Positions 7,301 through 15,586 of a stretch of DNA of 37,867 nt are shown piece by piece; the stretch's first letter is position 1; each line of letters opens with the position of its first letter. A model generated the notes under the pieces. It was not told the DNA's origin. It saw nothing but the letters and a program-made list of their open reading frames with translations, and searched no databases. This DNA comes from a virus: IMG/VR virus record IMGVR_UViG_3300034066_000053, positions 1 through 37,867 of that record; one strand, written 5' to 3'. A program made the translations under genes and the position numbers.

Positions 7301-10153
7301 ATGTTAAAACAATTTTACGAGAAGGTATTGCCATCGCAGGGCGTGTATTGTGTGACATCGATTGATACCGATGGACAGGCTATCAATCGGTTCGCGACCA
7401 CGCTTGATGAGTTAGTGGAATTGGTCGAGGCAGTTAAGGATGCAGGGAGTAACGCATTCGTTGCCTTGAGTACGTTTAGTCGGTGGAGTCGGAAAGGCGA
7501 GTACGCGCTGTACAGTCGTTCCTTCTTCGTTGATCTTGATGTCGATCCAGACAATCAGCGGAAGTACAAATCCAAGGACGAAGCACTTGCGTCATTGGAA
7601 GAGTTCTTACTGTTATCAAAACTTCCTCCCCCTGTTCGTGTAGATACGGGCGGTGGTATCCACGCGTATTGGCTATTTGATCAGGACATTCCAATCAGCG
7701 AGTGGAAGCGATACGCTGATAAGTTCAAAGGCTACTGCACTGACTACATGAAGATCGACCCGGCTGTTACTGCCGACGTGTCGCGTATTCTGCGTTGCCC
7801 AGAAACAACTAACTTTAAATACGATCCGCCTGTACCAACCAAGCTGTTGGATACGGATTTCGGCCAGTACAGTTTTGATCAGTTCAAGCAGTTCCTAGGA
7901 GAGGAACAATCAGTCGAGGAGATCCTTGCCTCGATTGAACCTGACCTGCCGCCTAAGCCAGACAATTTTGAATATGTCTTCAGGGACATCGTCGTTAAGA
8001 GTCTGACTGGACAGGGCTGCAAGCAGATCCAAGACATTGTGGTCAACCAAGCCACAACGTCTGAGCCTATGTGGAGAGCAGGTCTCTCTGTTGCGGTTCG
8101 CTGCGTGGATGGCAAGGAAGCCATTCATATCATGTCCAACAAGCATCCCGGCTATACATCAGAAAAAACAGAGGCCAAAGCGAATGCAACACTTGAAGCA
8201 ACATGGGCATATGGATGTGACCGATTCGAAGAACTCAACCCCGGCGGATGTGACGGCTGCCCCTTCCGAGGTCAATTCGGAAAGTCAGGCCCAATCCAAC
8301 TCGGACGAAAGTTTAAAGAAGCCCCGACAACCGACACGATTAGTGAAGAGGACGCAGTTCGGGTCGTGGAGAATCCCGAAGAAGTTCCGCTATTTCCTAC
8401 CGCGATCCTACCCTATGTACGAGGAGTAAACGGCGGCGTATGGATGAAGCAGAAGCCGGAGGAAGATGAGAACGGCGTCAGGATAGAGCAGCCCCCAATC
8501 AAACTGATTGAGGATGACTTGTTTCCATTAAAGCGAATGAAATCCACAATTCATGGGGAGTGCCTCTTGATGCGGCACATTTCGCCCAAAGATCCTGTGA
8601 ATGAATTCCTGTTCCCGATCAAGTTTGCTTATGCCACCGACAAGATGCGAGAACTCCTGCCTGAGAACGGGGTTACGTTCCCCCCGGCAATGACCAAGCA
8701 GGTGGCTGATTACTTTATTAAGTGGGACGAGTTCCTGAAGAAACAAAAGGCAGCAGAAATTATGCGTATGCAAATGGGTTGGACGGAAGATGGCAGTGCG
8801 TTCGTAACGGGCGCATCCGAGATCTCGCAGAATGGCAACGAACGTCCGGCCGCTATCTCGCCGTATATCAAGAACATCTCTCGGTTCTTTAAGCCGACAG
8901 GGTCATACGAGGTGTGGCGTCAATCTGTTGACGCACTGAACACGCCCAGTCTGGAGTTCATCGCGCTTGGTTTGCTTGCCGGGTTTGGTTCCCCGCTGAT
9001 GCGGTTCACCTCTACCCCCGGCTGCACGATTGTTTATATGTCGCCGGAGTCGGGCGTCGGTAAGACTAGTTCTATGTACGCCGCGCTTAGTATCTTCTGC
9101 GACCCCTACTACGTCAGCCTCGCGGATGGATCTGCGACTGACAACGCACTGACGGGACGGTATCTCGCTATTCGCAATATCTGTTTCGGGTTGGATGAAG
9201 TGTCCAACATCGATAGCGAGGTACTGTCCCGTCTGCTCCATCGTATCTCAAGTGGCCGTGCCAAGTCACGTATGCAGTCCTCGGTCAATGCCGAACGCGA
9301 GATCGAGATGGGTGCAGCCCTGATCGCCGTCATGACTACTAACCAGTCTGTATACGACAAGTTACGCACGGTTAAGAAAAGTCCTGACGGAGAGATTGCC
9401 CGTACCATCGAGTTCCGCCTTGAGATGCCTGATGCGTTCCTGAACGACCCCGGCATGAGTAAGCGCATCATCGACCCGCTGAATACAAACTACGGGCACG
9501 CGGGACCGATGTTCATTAAACACATATATGAAAAGGGTATTGACCACGTAAAGGCCGTCATCGAGAAGTGGGCTAAGGAGTTCCGTGAAGACTACGGACA
9601 TAACTCTGCATATCGCTTCTACGAGAATACGATTGCTTGCTGCTTTGCCGGTGGTGAATTGGCTATGGAAGCAGGGCTAATCAACTTGGATCTACAACGT
9701 ATCTACCAGACTGTTCTTAAGTCCATGATCGAGATGCGTAAAACAGTCTTCAACCTGAACGGTACTGACTACAAGGCTTTGCTGGGTGAGTTCTTCAACC
9801 GCCATCACAGTGGGTATCTGATCCTCAACGACGGCAAGGTAGTAAGCGAACCCAAGATTGGCTCGGCTGTGGTGGGTCGTATCGAGATCCATAACGGCGT
9901 GGAGTACGTAGCCAAGTCTGAACTCCTCAAATTCTTGTCCGCACCGGGTCTGCAAGTCAGCCTGACTGCCGCCGAGAAGGCATGGAAGAAGGCAGGGCTA
10001 TTGGTAGAGACTGACGGGGAGATAACGAAAAAGCAGCGGCTAACGACCGGGTGGAAGCAAGGTATGCATAAGAATGCTGTATCCTGCTACGTATTCAAGA
10101 ACGAGTACCCGGAAGAGTTCTTCAATGAGAGAACCAATACTGAAGGAGCCTGA
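7301..10153 (+). CDS. Primase-polymerase (AEP) / SF3-like helicase fusion (950 aa)
   Basis: The N-terminal 200 residues carry the archaeo-eukaryotic primase core: D78-x-D80 (FFVDLDVD), the G117-GG-I-H121 strand (TGGGIHAYWLF), and the basic S161-R-I-L-R165 segment before PETTNFK. A linker domain holds four cysteines (C268, C306, C317-x2-C320), probably a metal or Fe-S site. The C-terminal half is a DUF927-like helicase with Walker A G585-V-G-K588-T589 and Walker B G-L-D632-E633. The protein therefore probably combines RNA/DNA primer synthesis with unwinding, replacing a T7 gp4-type TOPRIM primase. It follows the strong terminator and overlaps the small downstream gene by 29 bp. Confidence 0.92.
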   Translation: MLKQFYEKVLPSQGVYCVTSIDTDGQAINRFATTLDELVELVEAVKDAGSNAFVALSTFSRWSRKGEYALYSRSFFVDLDVDPDNQRKYKSKDEALASLEEFLLLSKLPPPVRVDTGGGIHAYWLFDQDIPISEWKRYADKFKGYCTDYMKIDPAVTADVSRILRCPETTNFKYDPPVPTKLLDTDFGQYSFDQFKQFLGEEQSVEEILASIEPDLPPKPDNFEYVFRDIVVKSLTGQGCKQIQDIVVNQATTSEPMWRAGLSVAVRCVDGKEAIHIMSNKHPGYTSEKTEAKANATLEATWAYGCDRFEELNPGGCDGCPFRGQFGKSGPIQLGRKFKEAPTTDTISEEDAVRVVENPEEVPLFPTAILPYVRGVNGGVWMKQKPEEDENGVRIEQPPIKLIEDDLFPLKRMKSTIHGECLLMRHISPKDPVNEFLFPIKFAYATDKMRELLPENGVTFPPAMTKQVADYFIKWDEFLKKQKAAEIMRMQMGWTEDGSAFVTGASEISQNGNERPAAISPYIKNISRFFKPTGSYEVWRQSVDALNTPSLEFIALGLLAGFGSPLMRFTSTPGCTIVYMSPESGVGKTSSMYAALSIFCDPYYVSLADGSATDNALTGRYLAIRNICFGLDEVSNIDSEVLSRLLHRISSGRAKSRMQSSVNAEREIEMGAALIAVMTTNQSVYDKLRTVKKSPDGEIARTIEFRLEMPDAFLNDPGMSKRIIDPLNTNYGHAGPMFIKHIYEKGIDHVKAVIEKWAKEFREDYGHNSAYRFYENTIACCFAGGELAMEAGLINLDLQRIYQTVLKSMIEMRKTVFNLNGTDYKALLGEFFNRHHSGYLILNDGKVVSEPKIGSAVVGRIEIHNGVEYVAKSELLKFLSAPGLQVSLTAAEKAWKKAGLLVETDGEITKKQRLTTGWKQGMHKNAVSCYVFKNEYPEEFFNERTNTEGA

Positions 10154-10331
10154 ATGGATCCTTCCGTTTGAAGCGATGAAAGTGGGGGATAGTTTCTTTA
10201 TACCTACGCTTCGCGCAACGGAGTTAGCCTACGTAATGGACACGCGAGCCAAGGTTGCCGGGATAAGAGTTAAATCCTATCCCGCGACTAAGGATGGTCA
10301 CCTTGGCTTGCGTGTTTGGCGAACCCGTTAG
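10125..10331 (+). CDS. Small conserved phage protein downstream of primase (68 aa)
   Basis: I recognise the overall pattern but no function. It has an N-terminal 'MKVGDSFFIP' strand, a helix with Ala/Lys (MDTRAKVAGIRVKS) and a C-terminal strand GLRVWRTR, a compact alpha/beta layout that recurs as a tiny ORF beside phage replication genes. The ATG at 10125 is preceded by GGAAGAG at good spacing inside the primase coding region, which is why I prefer it to the in-frame upstream start. It is the last rightward gene and its stop lies within the 4-bp overlap with the converging structural gene. Confidence 0.7.
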   Translation: MREPILKEPEWILPFEAMKVGDSFFIPTLRATELAYVMDTRAKVAGIRVKSYPATKDGHLGLRVWRTR

Positions 10332-13300
10332 AACAGAGGTTCTACTTCGCCTTCTAGATTGTAATCAGCCACGTACTTGTCTGCGGTCATTCGCAGATTA
10401 GCCGGTAGATACACGCCGTTAATTGCCTCGATGTCACGCCGCATTCTTTCGCGGAACGAAGCGCGGATCGTAGACGGCAGGATCATGTACTCAGGGTTCG
10501 CGTCGTTAAACTTAGTGACCGAGGCCATAGCCTCGTCTAGCGCAGTAGCGTCCCCTGCCTTCATTGCCGTGTAGTACTTGGTCAAGATTGCAGTGCGGCG
10601 GTTGCGGATCTTGTCTGATACTTGATACAGCGCACCGACTTGCGCTTGCTCAAGGGCTAGATCTGCCGGTGCAAAGCCAAGCACCTGCATGGCGACGTTC
10701 CACGAGCCGATATCTTCCTTGATCGGGAGACCATCCTTGGTCAACGCACCTTCCGTCGCATATCGCACGGCTTTGAACCCAGCACGAATGGGTGCAATCG
10801 GGCCACCCGCTTCGATGCCACGCCATATCTCGCCTTCGCCAAATAGTTTTATAGAACGTTCAGCGTTCTGAAGCAGACCGAATGTCGGACCACCAAGCCG
10901 CTCAAGTATGTACGTGGTGTAGCCAACTTCAGCAAGCCGCTTAGGATCATCTCGCCACAACAGGCCGTTGAAGCCGGTGCGTGAGGCGATGTCCAGATTC
11001 ATGTATTCGTTGACTGGACCATTCAAGCCGAGGCTGCCCATCGACTCCAGCACTTCTTGTTGCAAATCATACGGCTCGTCATCGTCGCCCATAAGCAGCG
11101 AGGCCAACACTTCAGCGGCACCGAAGAGCGGCATACCCTTCACGCCAGCCATCATGTAGGTGAAGCCGTAGATACCCAACAGCTTACGACGTGCGATTGC
11201 TCGCTCTTCCGGAGTATAACCACGCACAGCGTCGTTGAATGCCCGGCCGATGTTTATCATCTGTGTTAAAGCAAACGTTCTAAACGTGAGCAACACTCGA
11301 CCTAAGTTGGTTTGATACAAACGAGAAGCGGCTTCCGGTAGTACAGTGCCGTTGATGTTGTTATTAAGACGGATAGCTTCGTCGGCGGCTTCCTTAAAAT
11401 TCTTACCGCTTTCAGTCTCTAGCATGAACGAGGAGAGCAACGTGACTTCGCGGTTGAATCGCTCGGAGTTTTTAAACACGTAGCCAAGGGCGAAGTTCGC
11501 TTTAGCCGTCAGACCCTCGATGCCTTTGATCTTGATGTCCTGCGCCTGACGCAGTTCTTGCTCGGCAGATGCACCGACAATTGAGCGATCCATGAGCAGG
11601 TTGAAGAACCGCTTGTACTGACCCTGCGCTGTATTGCCGAATGTGAAGTTACCATCGCTATCTACGCCACCCTGCGCGTACATCTTAGACGCACGGCCGA
11701 TAGCAGAAATAGTTTTAGCAAACCCGTGCTTCGCGATCAGCGACGGGATAGTCAGCATCGGCACAGTAGTGATGTTGATCAACGCCGAAGATACGTTACC
11801 GGCGATACTGTAGATGTAGTTACCCGATGCAATGGCGTTAACCCACGGAGCGTAGGTCGGGTTGTATGAGAACTGTACGCGACCACGGATATCGTCAATC
11901 GCATCTTGCGCTGCCTTCGCAGACAACTTCGGTGCACCGGCATACTTTGCGCGTCCTTGTGGGGTCTGGATCGCTTGCTTGTAAGTCTCGATCTGCTCGG
12001 CTGCCTTCTTAAGAGTATTTTCAATTGGCAGTGAATACCGGAGGTTGCCAAGCTGGTACGCCATGCGGGGCATGGTCTTGTCGTACACATCAAGAACATC
12101 CTTGTCGAAACCCATCACACCGAACTGGACTACGCCGTCAGTGTCCTCCATGCGCTTACGCTTGCTTAACTCCATACGCAGAGAGTCAGACGGGAGCGAG
12201 TCAATAAACGCTTCGTACGCACCTTTCAGAATGTTGTCCTTAGCGGCAGGGTCAATACCCTCAGCGTCAATTCGCGCTTCAAGGTTACTGATCACACTGC
12301 CTAGGAACCCAGCAGGGGGCTGACCCGCGCCACGGATATCACTCTGCCTACTAGTCATTTCGACCGTGTCAGGCTTGGCACCTTGGGCAATGGCTTCTTC
12401 TAAACCCTTGCGTCGCGCACGGTCACTGTTGAAATTAGTAGATACACGCTGTCCGTTGGCATCTTCATACGAGAGCCAATAGTTACCCGTACCGCGAGTA
12501 AGCGGTGCATACATGATCAATCGATCACGCTCGTACACTTCACGCAGTTCGCGGACGACGCCACTACCAAGCTTGCCGCCATACACCTTCATGAAGATGT
12601 CTAGCTTCTCATCGCTCATGCTGCGATAGTCACCGTAGATACCGCTCTTGCCATCCTTAGACACGATGACATCTTGCAAGCGAGGATCGAGTTCGCGGAA
12701 CTTCTTGACCACCTCGTAGTTCTTGCGATCTTGAGGGTCCAATTTAGCGAGCGGAGTCTTCTTGCTATCTACGTTTGCGACAAGCTTCATCAAGTTGTCG
12801 TAGATTTGTTTCTCTTTTGCGTTGAACGAAGCTAAAGCTCGGACTGGCACTTGGTAGAGGTTAATATCCGCAGCCACTGCAACCAGCTTGTCGTAAGCCT
12901 GTGGGTCAGACTTCTTTACCTCTTCGACCACCTTTGTGTAACCAGCATGGTTGTTAGAGCTTCTACGCATCAAGTTAGTTGTGTATGCAGCACGGATACC
13001 AAAGAGTGCGTCAATCGCCTTAACTCTAGGTGCAATACGCTCAAGCAACTCACCCATCATGGGCATCGAGTAGATCTTGTACTGTGCGCGGCGAGCCGAA
13101 TCATTCAGGTCAGACAAAGCCCCGCCTACCTCAACACCAAGTTGCGGAGACCATTTGGGGCGACCTGCATTCGGATTGCTTACGGCATTGAGGATCTTGT
13201 TTGACTGACTGATCTGGAATTTCGGGGCAGCATCCGGCGGAGCGATTGGGTACTGCTTCTTTTTCGTAACCCGCTCAGAAGACTGCCGCAGGATCTGCGC

Positions 13301-15577
13301 TACGTCGTTGTCAGAGTAAGTACCCACGAAGCCCATGCCACGTAGGAAGTTGCGAATCATAGCCGCAACTCGCTTGAACGCAGCACGTACACCGGCATCC
13401 TTGATCGGACCGGCTTCAGATGCGGCGGCCAGAACTTCTTCGACGGCAAGAGAATTCATGTCGTCAGTACGAAGCTTGTTGTAGACCTCGGGGTTCTGCT
13501 TAAGCCACTCGTTGGCCTTACGTCGTATGGCCGGGTTAGTCTTGTAGATGCTGCCGAGTACTTCGTTCAGCCGCTTACCGTACAGTTGGCTAAGCCCGTA
13601 GTGCCCCAAAGATTCGTGGAACACAGTGCCCTTGACCGCAGCCTCACTAGGGGCACGGTCTGCAAGAACAAATACGTTGCCCTCGCTGTAGAAGCCACGC
13701 GCATCGGCAGGGATCTTTCCACGAAACTGCGGAGGAATAACAGGATCGTTTACATCCTTAGCCACGACGATGCTAGGCGGATTAGTCCAACCACTGATCG
13801 TTTCCTTGACTACTTCCTGTACGCGTTCCGGCGCAACCTGCGGAGTGATAGGCACTTCACCGCGTTGGGTGGCAACTTTGCCTTTTTGCAATCTATTAAC
13901 TTCAGCATCATAAGCAGCAAACGCCTGCTCTTCATACCTAGTTGAGTTCGGCCCAAAAATATTTTCTTTTAAAGACTCTCGAATATTGTCTCTATTAAAA
14001 TCTATACTTTCTTCAAGATCCTCGTAGTTATTTTGGTTAGCAATTGCATTTTCTGCAACACGTCTAGCAAAACTTTCTACTTCCGATACTTTCTCGCGCT
14101 CCGCTGCAACTTGTGCTTCGTATTCCGCATCAAGGGCTGCAATTTCCGCCTCAAGTTCATCTACAGTCTTTTGCGCTCCACGTTGAAATTTTGGCTGAGG
14201 TAAGCGCTGTATTAAATAGCCGCCCTCATCATCTTTAGCAATGACTCTAAATGTTTCTTCGCGGCTTTCGACTGTTTCTCCAAGATCCGGATCCGCGTAT
14301 CGCTGCGCTGAAGCCTCATCAAATGTGACCCAATCTAAGTTCCTTGCCGGAATACTCTTCAAATCAATACCGGGCATTACCTGTGTACTGTCTTCGTTAC
14401 CAAGTTCCTCAATCTCGTAGCGAATCACATCATCAGCGGTCATATCTTTTGGGAATAGTCCAAAAGTAGATTGTGAACCGCCTCTATATACGGTCTGTGT
14501 TTTGATTTCTGGCTCTTCTTCTCCGCGCTGAAACCTCAGTGCAGGCTGTAGTGCTTCTTCTCCCGCATCAGGCTGTTCAACAGCACGACTAGGCAGCCCC
14601 ATTCCTGTGGCTTCAATTCCTTCAAGGTCGGGTCCTGCGGCTCCAACTCGTGGTAGAGGCAGTGGAGCGCTTCCTGTATCTGCTCCTTCGATAGATCCGA
14701 CAAGGTCAGTTCGTGTATCCGCATCTTCGACTCCTTGTGGTCCAGCACCACCACGAACACGGCGTCCAATGGCGAGATCTGTAAGTCCCTGAATAAAGGC
14801 TCCGACGCCGAATCCGTAGGCTCCTTCTTCTGCGGCTCCTTGGAGTATGTCTTTGTCGGGGTTGTAGACCCCACGCTCGATGAGATTTTGTGCCACAGCA
14901 GCAGAAGCTTCTTGAGCAAGTTCCTCACCTCCGGCAGCCGCCGCACGTTTTACTTGGTCCAATATAGTGAGCGTCTCTTTACCGGGCAACCGGTCGAGGA
15001 TTCGCACAATCGGAAACATCTCCGAGATGCCCACGCCCGCACCAAGTAGCGTGGCTAGACCACGATCATCTTCAGTGGCTTCTCCTGCCTCAGCACGTAA
15101 TCGGGCTTCACCTGCCCCGGCCGCTGCACCCAATCCTCCACCAACAATGGCTCGACCAGCTAAACCAAGTGGACCTGCGGCTAAGAAAGGTAGAGTAGAG
15201 CCTAGGGCCTCGCCTGCTCTACCAGCTATAGATTCTTCGTAGCCAGCTTCAGGGGCCAAAGCTTCACGGGCTGGGCTAAAAAATTCTCCAACACTACGTC
15301 GGAACGCTGCTTCAGCTTCGTCAGGTAAAAGTGCGCCAGCACCGGTAGCAGCGGATTCAAGTAGTCCAATAGCGCCACGAGGGACACCCTTAAATGCCTC
15401 AGCCACCTGACCAGCAATTGTGGTTTCAGGGATTACGACCGGCTGAATTGGACCGGGTACGGGTGCGCTAGGTGCAGAAAGGAGTTCCCGCCGAATAATG
15501 CGTTCGGCTTCTTCAGGCGGGATATTGTCCGGAAACTCTACACTACGCCCGTCAGGCAGTTGGACTACATACGGCAT
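10328..15577 (-). CDS. Giant polyvalent / internal virion (ejection-type) protein (1749 aa)
   Basis: The N-terminus (MPYVVQLPDGRSVEFP) resembles the start of large internal virion proteins. Residues 60-260 are Gly/Ala-rich with membrane-active-looking segments. Around residues 345-460 is a less typical AT-richer region with VYRGG and a TFDEASAQRYAD segment. A coiled coil follows near 470-560. A metallopeptidase-like motif H654-E-S-L-G-H659-YG matches the HExxxH form found in large polyvalent proteins. Around residues 1235-1320 the sequence (NPTYAPWVN... GNVSSALINIT...) resembles the LPD38 domain. Such proteins are thought to be packaged in the capsid and ejected with the DNA. It is the last late gene and converges on the primase unit. 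Confidence 0.85.
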   Translation of the reverse strand: MPYVVQLPDGRSVEFPDNIPPEEAERIIRRELLSAPSAPVPGPIQPVVIPETTIAGQVAEAFKGVPRGAIGLLESAATGAGALLPDEAEAAFRRSVGEFFSPAREALAPEAGYEESIAGRAGEALGSTLPFLAAGPLGLAGRAIVGGGLGAAAGAGEARLRAEAGEATEDDRGLATLLGAGVGISEMFPIVRILDRLPGKETLTILDQVKRAAAAGGEELAQEASAAVAQNLIERGVYNPDKDILQGAAEEGAYGFGVGAFIQGLTDLAIGRRVRGGAGPQGVEDADTRTDLVGSIEGADTGSAPLPLPRVGAAGPDLEGIEATGMGLPSRAVEQPDAGEEALQPALRFQRGEEEPEIKTQTVYRGGSQSTFGLFPKDMTADDVIRYEIEELGNEDSTQVMPGIDLKSIPARNLDWVTFDEASAQRYADPDLGETVESREETFRVIAKDDEGGYLIQRLPQPKFQRGAQKTVDELEAEIAALDAEYEAQVAAEREKVSEVESFARRVAENAIANQNNYEDLEESIDFNRDNIRESLKENIFGPNSTRYEEQAFAAYDAEVNRLQKGKVATQRGEVPITPQVAPERVQEVVKETISGWTNPPSIVVAKDVNDPVIPPQFRGKIPADARGFYSEGNVFVLADRAPSEAAVKGTVFHESLGHYGLSQLYGKRLNEVLGSIYKTNPAIRRKANEWLKQNPEVYNKLRTDDMNSLAVEEVLAAASEAGPIKDAGVRAAFKRVAAMIRNFLRGMGFVGTYSDNDVAQILRQSSERVTKKKQYPIAPPDAAPKFQISQSNKILNAVSNPNAGRPKWSPQLGVEVGGALSDLNDSARRAQYKIYSMPMMGELLERIAPRVKAIDALFGIRAAYTTNLMRRSSNNHAGYTKVVEEVKKSDPQAYDKLVAVAADINLYQVPVRALASFNAKEKQIYDNLMKLVANVDSKKTPLAKLDPQDRKNYEVVKKFRELDPRLQDVIVSKDGKSGIYGDYRSMSDEKLDIFMKVYGGKLGSGVVRELREVYERDRLIMYAPLTRGTGNYWLSYEDANGQRVSTNFNSDRARRKGLEEAIAQGAKPDTVEMTSRQSDIRGAGQPPAGFLGSVISNLEARIDAEGIDPAAKDNILKGAYEAFIDSLPSDSLRMELSKRKRMEDTDGVVQFGVMGFDKDVLDVYDKTMPRMAYQLGNLRYSLPIENTLKKAAEQIETYKQAIQTPQGRAKYAGAPKLSAKAAQDAIDDIRGRVQFSYNPTYAPWVNAIASGNYIYSIAGNVSSALINITTVPMLTIPSLIAKHGFAKTISAIGRASKMYAQGGVDSDGNFTFGNTAQGQYKRFFNLLMDRSIVGASAEQELRQAQDIKIKGIEGLTAKANFALGYVFKNSERFNREVTLLSSFMLETESGKNFKEAADEAIRLNNNINGTVLPEAASRLYQTNLGRVLLTFRTFALTQMINIGRAFNDAVRGYTPEERAIARRKLLGIYGFTYMMAGVKGMPLFGAAEVLASLLMGDDDEPYDLQQEVLESMGSLGLNGPVNEYMNLDIASRTGFNGLLWRDDPKRLAEVGYTTYILERLGGPTFGLLQNAERSIKLFGEGEIWRGIEAGGPIAPIRAGFKAVRYATEGALTKDGLPIKEDIGSWNVAMQVLGFAPADLALEQAQVGALYQVSDKIRNRRTAILTKYYTAMKAGDATALDEAMASVTKFNDANPEYMILPSTIRASFRERMRRDIEAINGVYLPANLRMTADKYVADYNLEGEVEPLF
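10329..10344. terminator. Small inverted repeat at the convergent junction
   Basis: The 16-nt inverted repeat TAGAACAGAGGTTCTA (6-bp arms, 4-nt loop) overlaps the stop codons of both converging genes. It has no T-tract on either side, so it is at best a weak bidirectional terminator or transcript-end stabiliser. Confidence 0.3.
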
Positions 15578-15586
15578 AGCGGTTCC

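Noticed and set aside
10074-10124. Upstream extension of the 68-aa protein
   Set aside because: The extension would overlap the primase by a further 51 bp and has no ribosome-binding site, whereas ATG 10125 has GGAAGAG at good spacing.
13600-13620. Classical zincin HExxH in the giant protein
   Set aside because: The motif is HESLGH, which is HExxxH, not HExxH; I therefore describe it only as metallopeptidase-like.
14536-14946. 136-aa alternative-frame ORF on the - strand inside the giant gene
   Set aside because: It overlaps fully with the 1749-aa frame, has no independent start signal, and its Leu/Glu composition follows from the Ala/Gly/Pro codons of the main frame.
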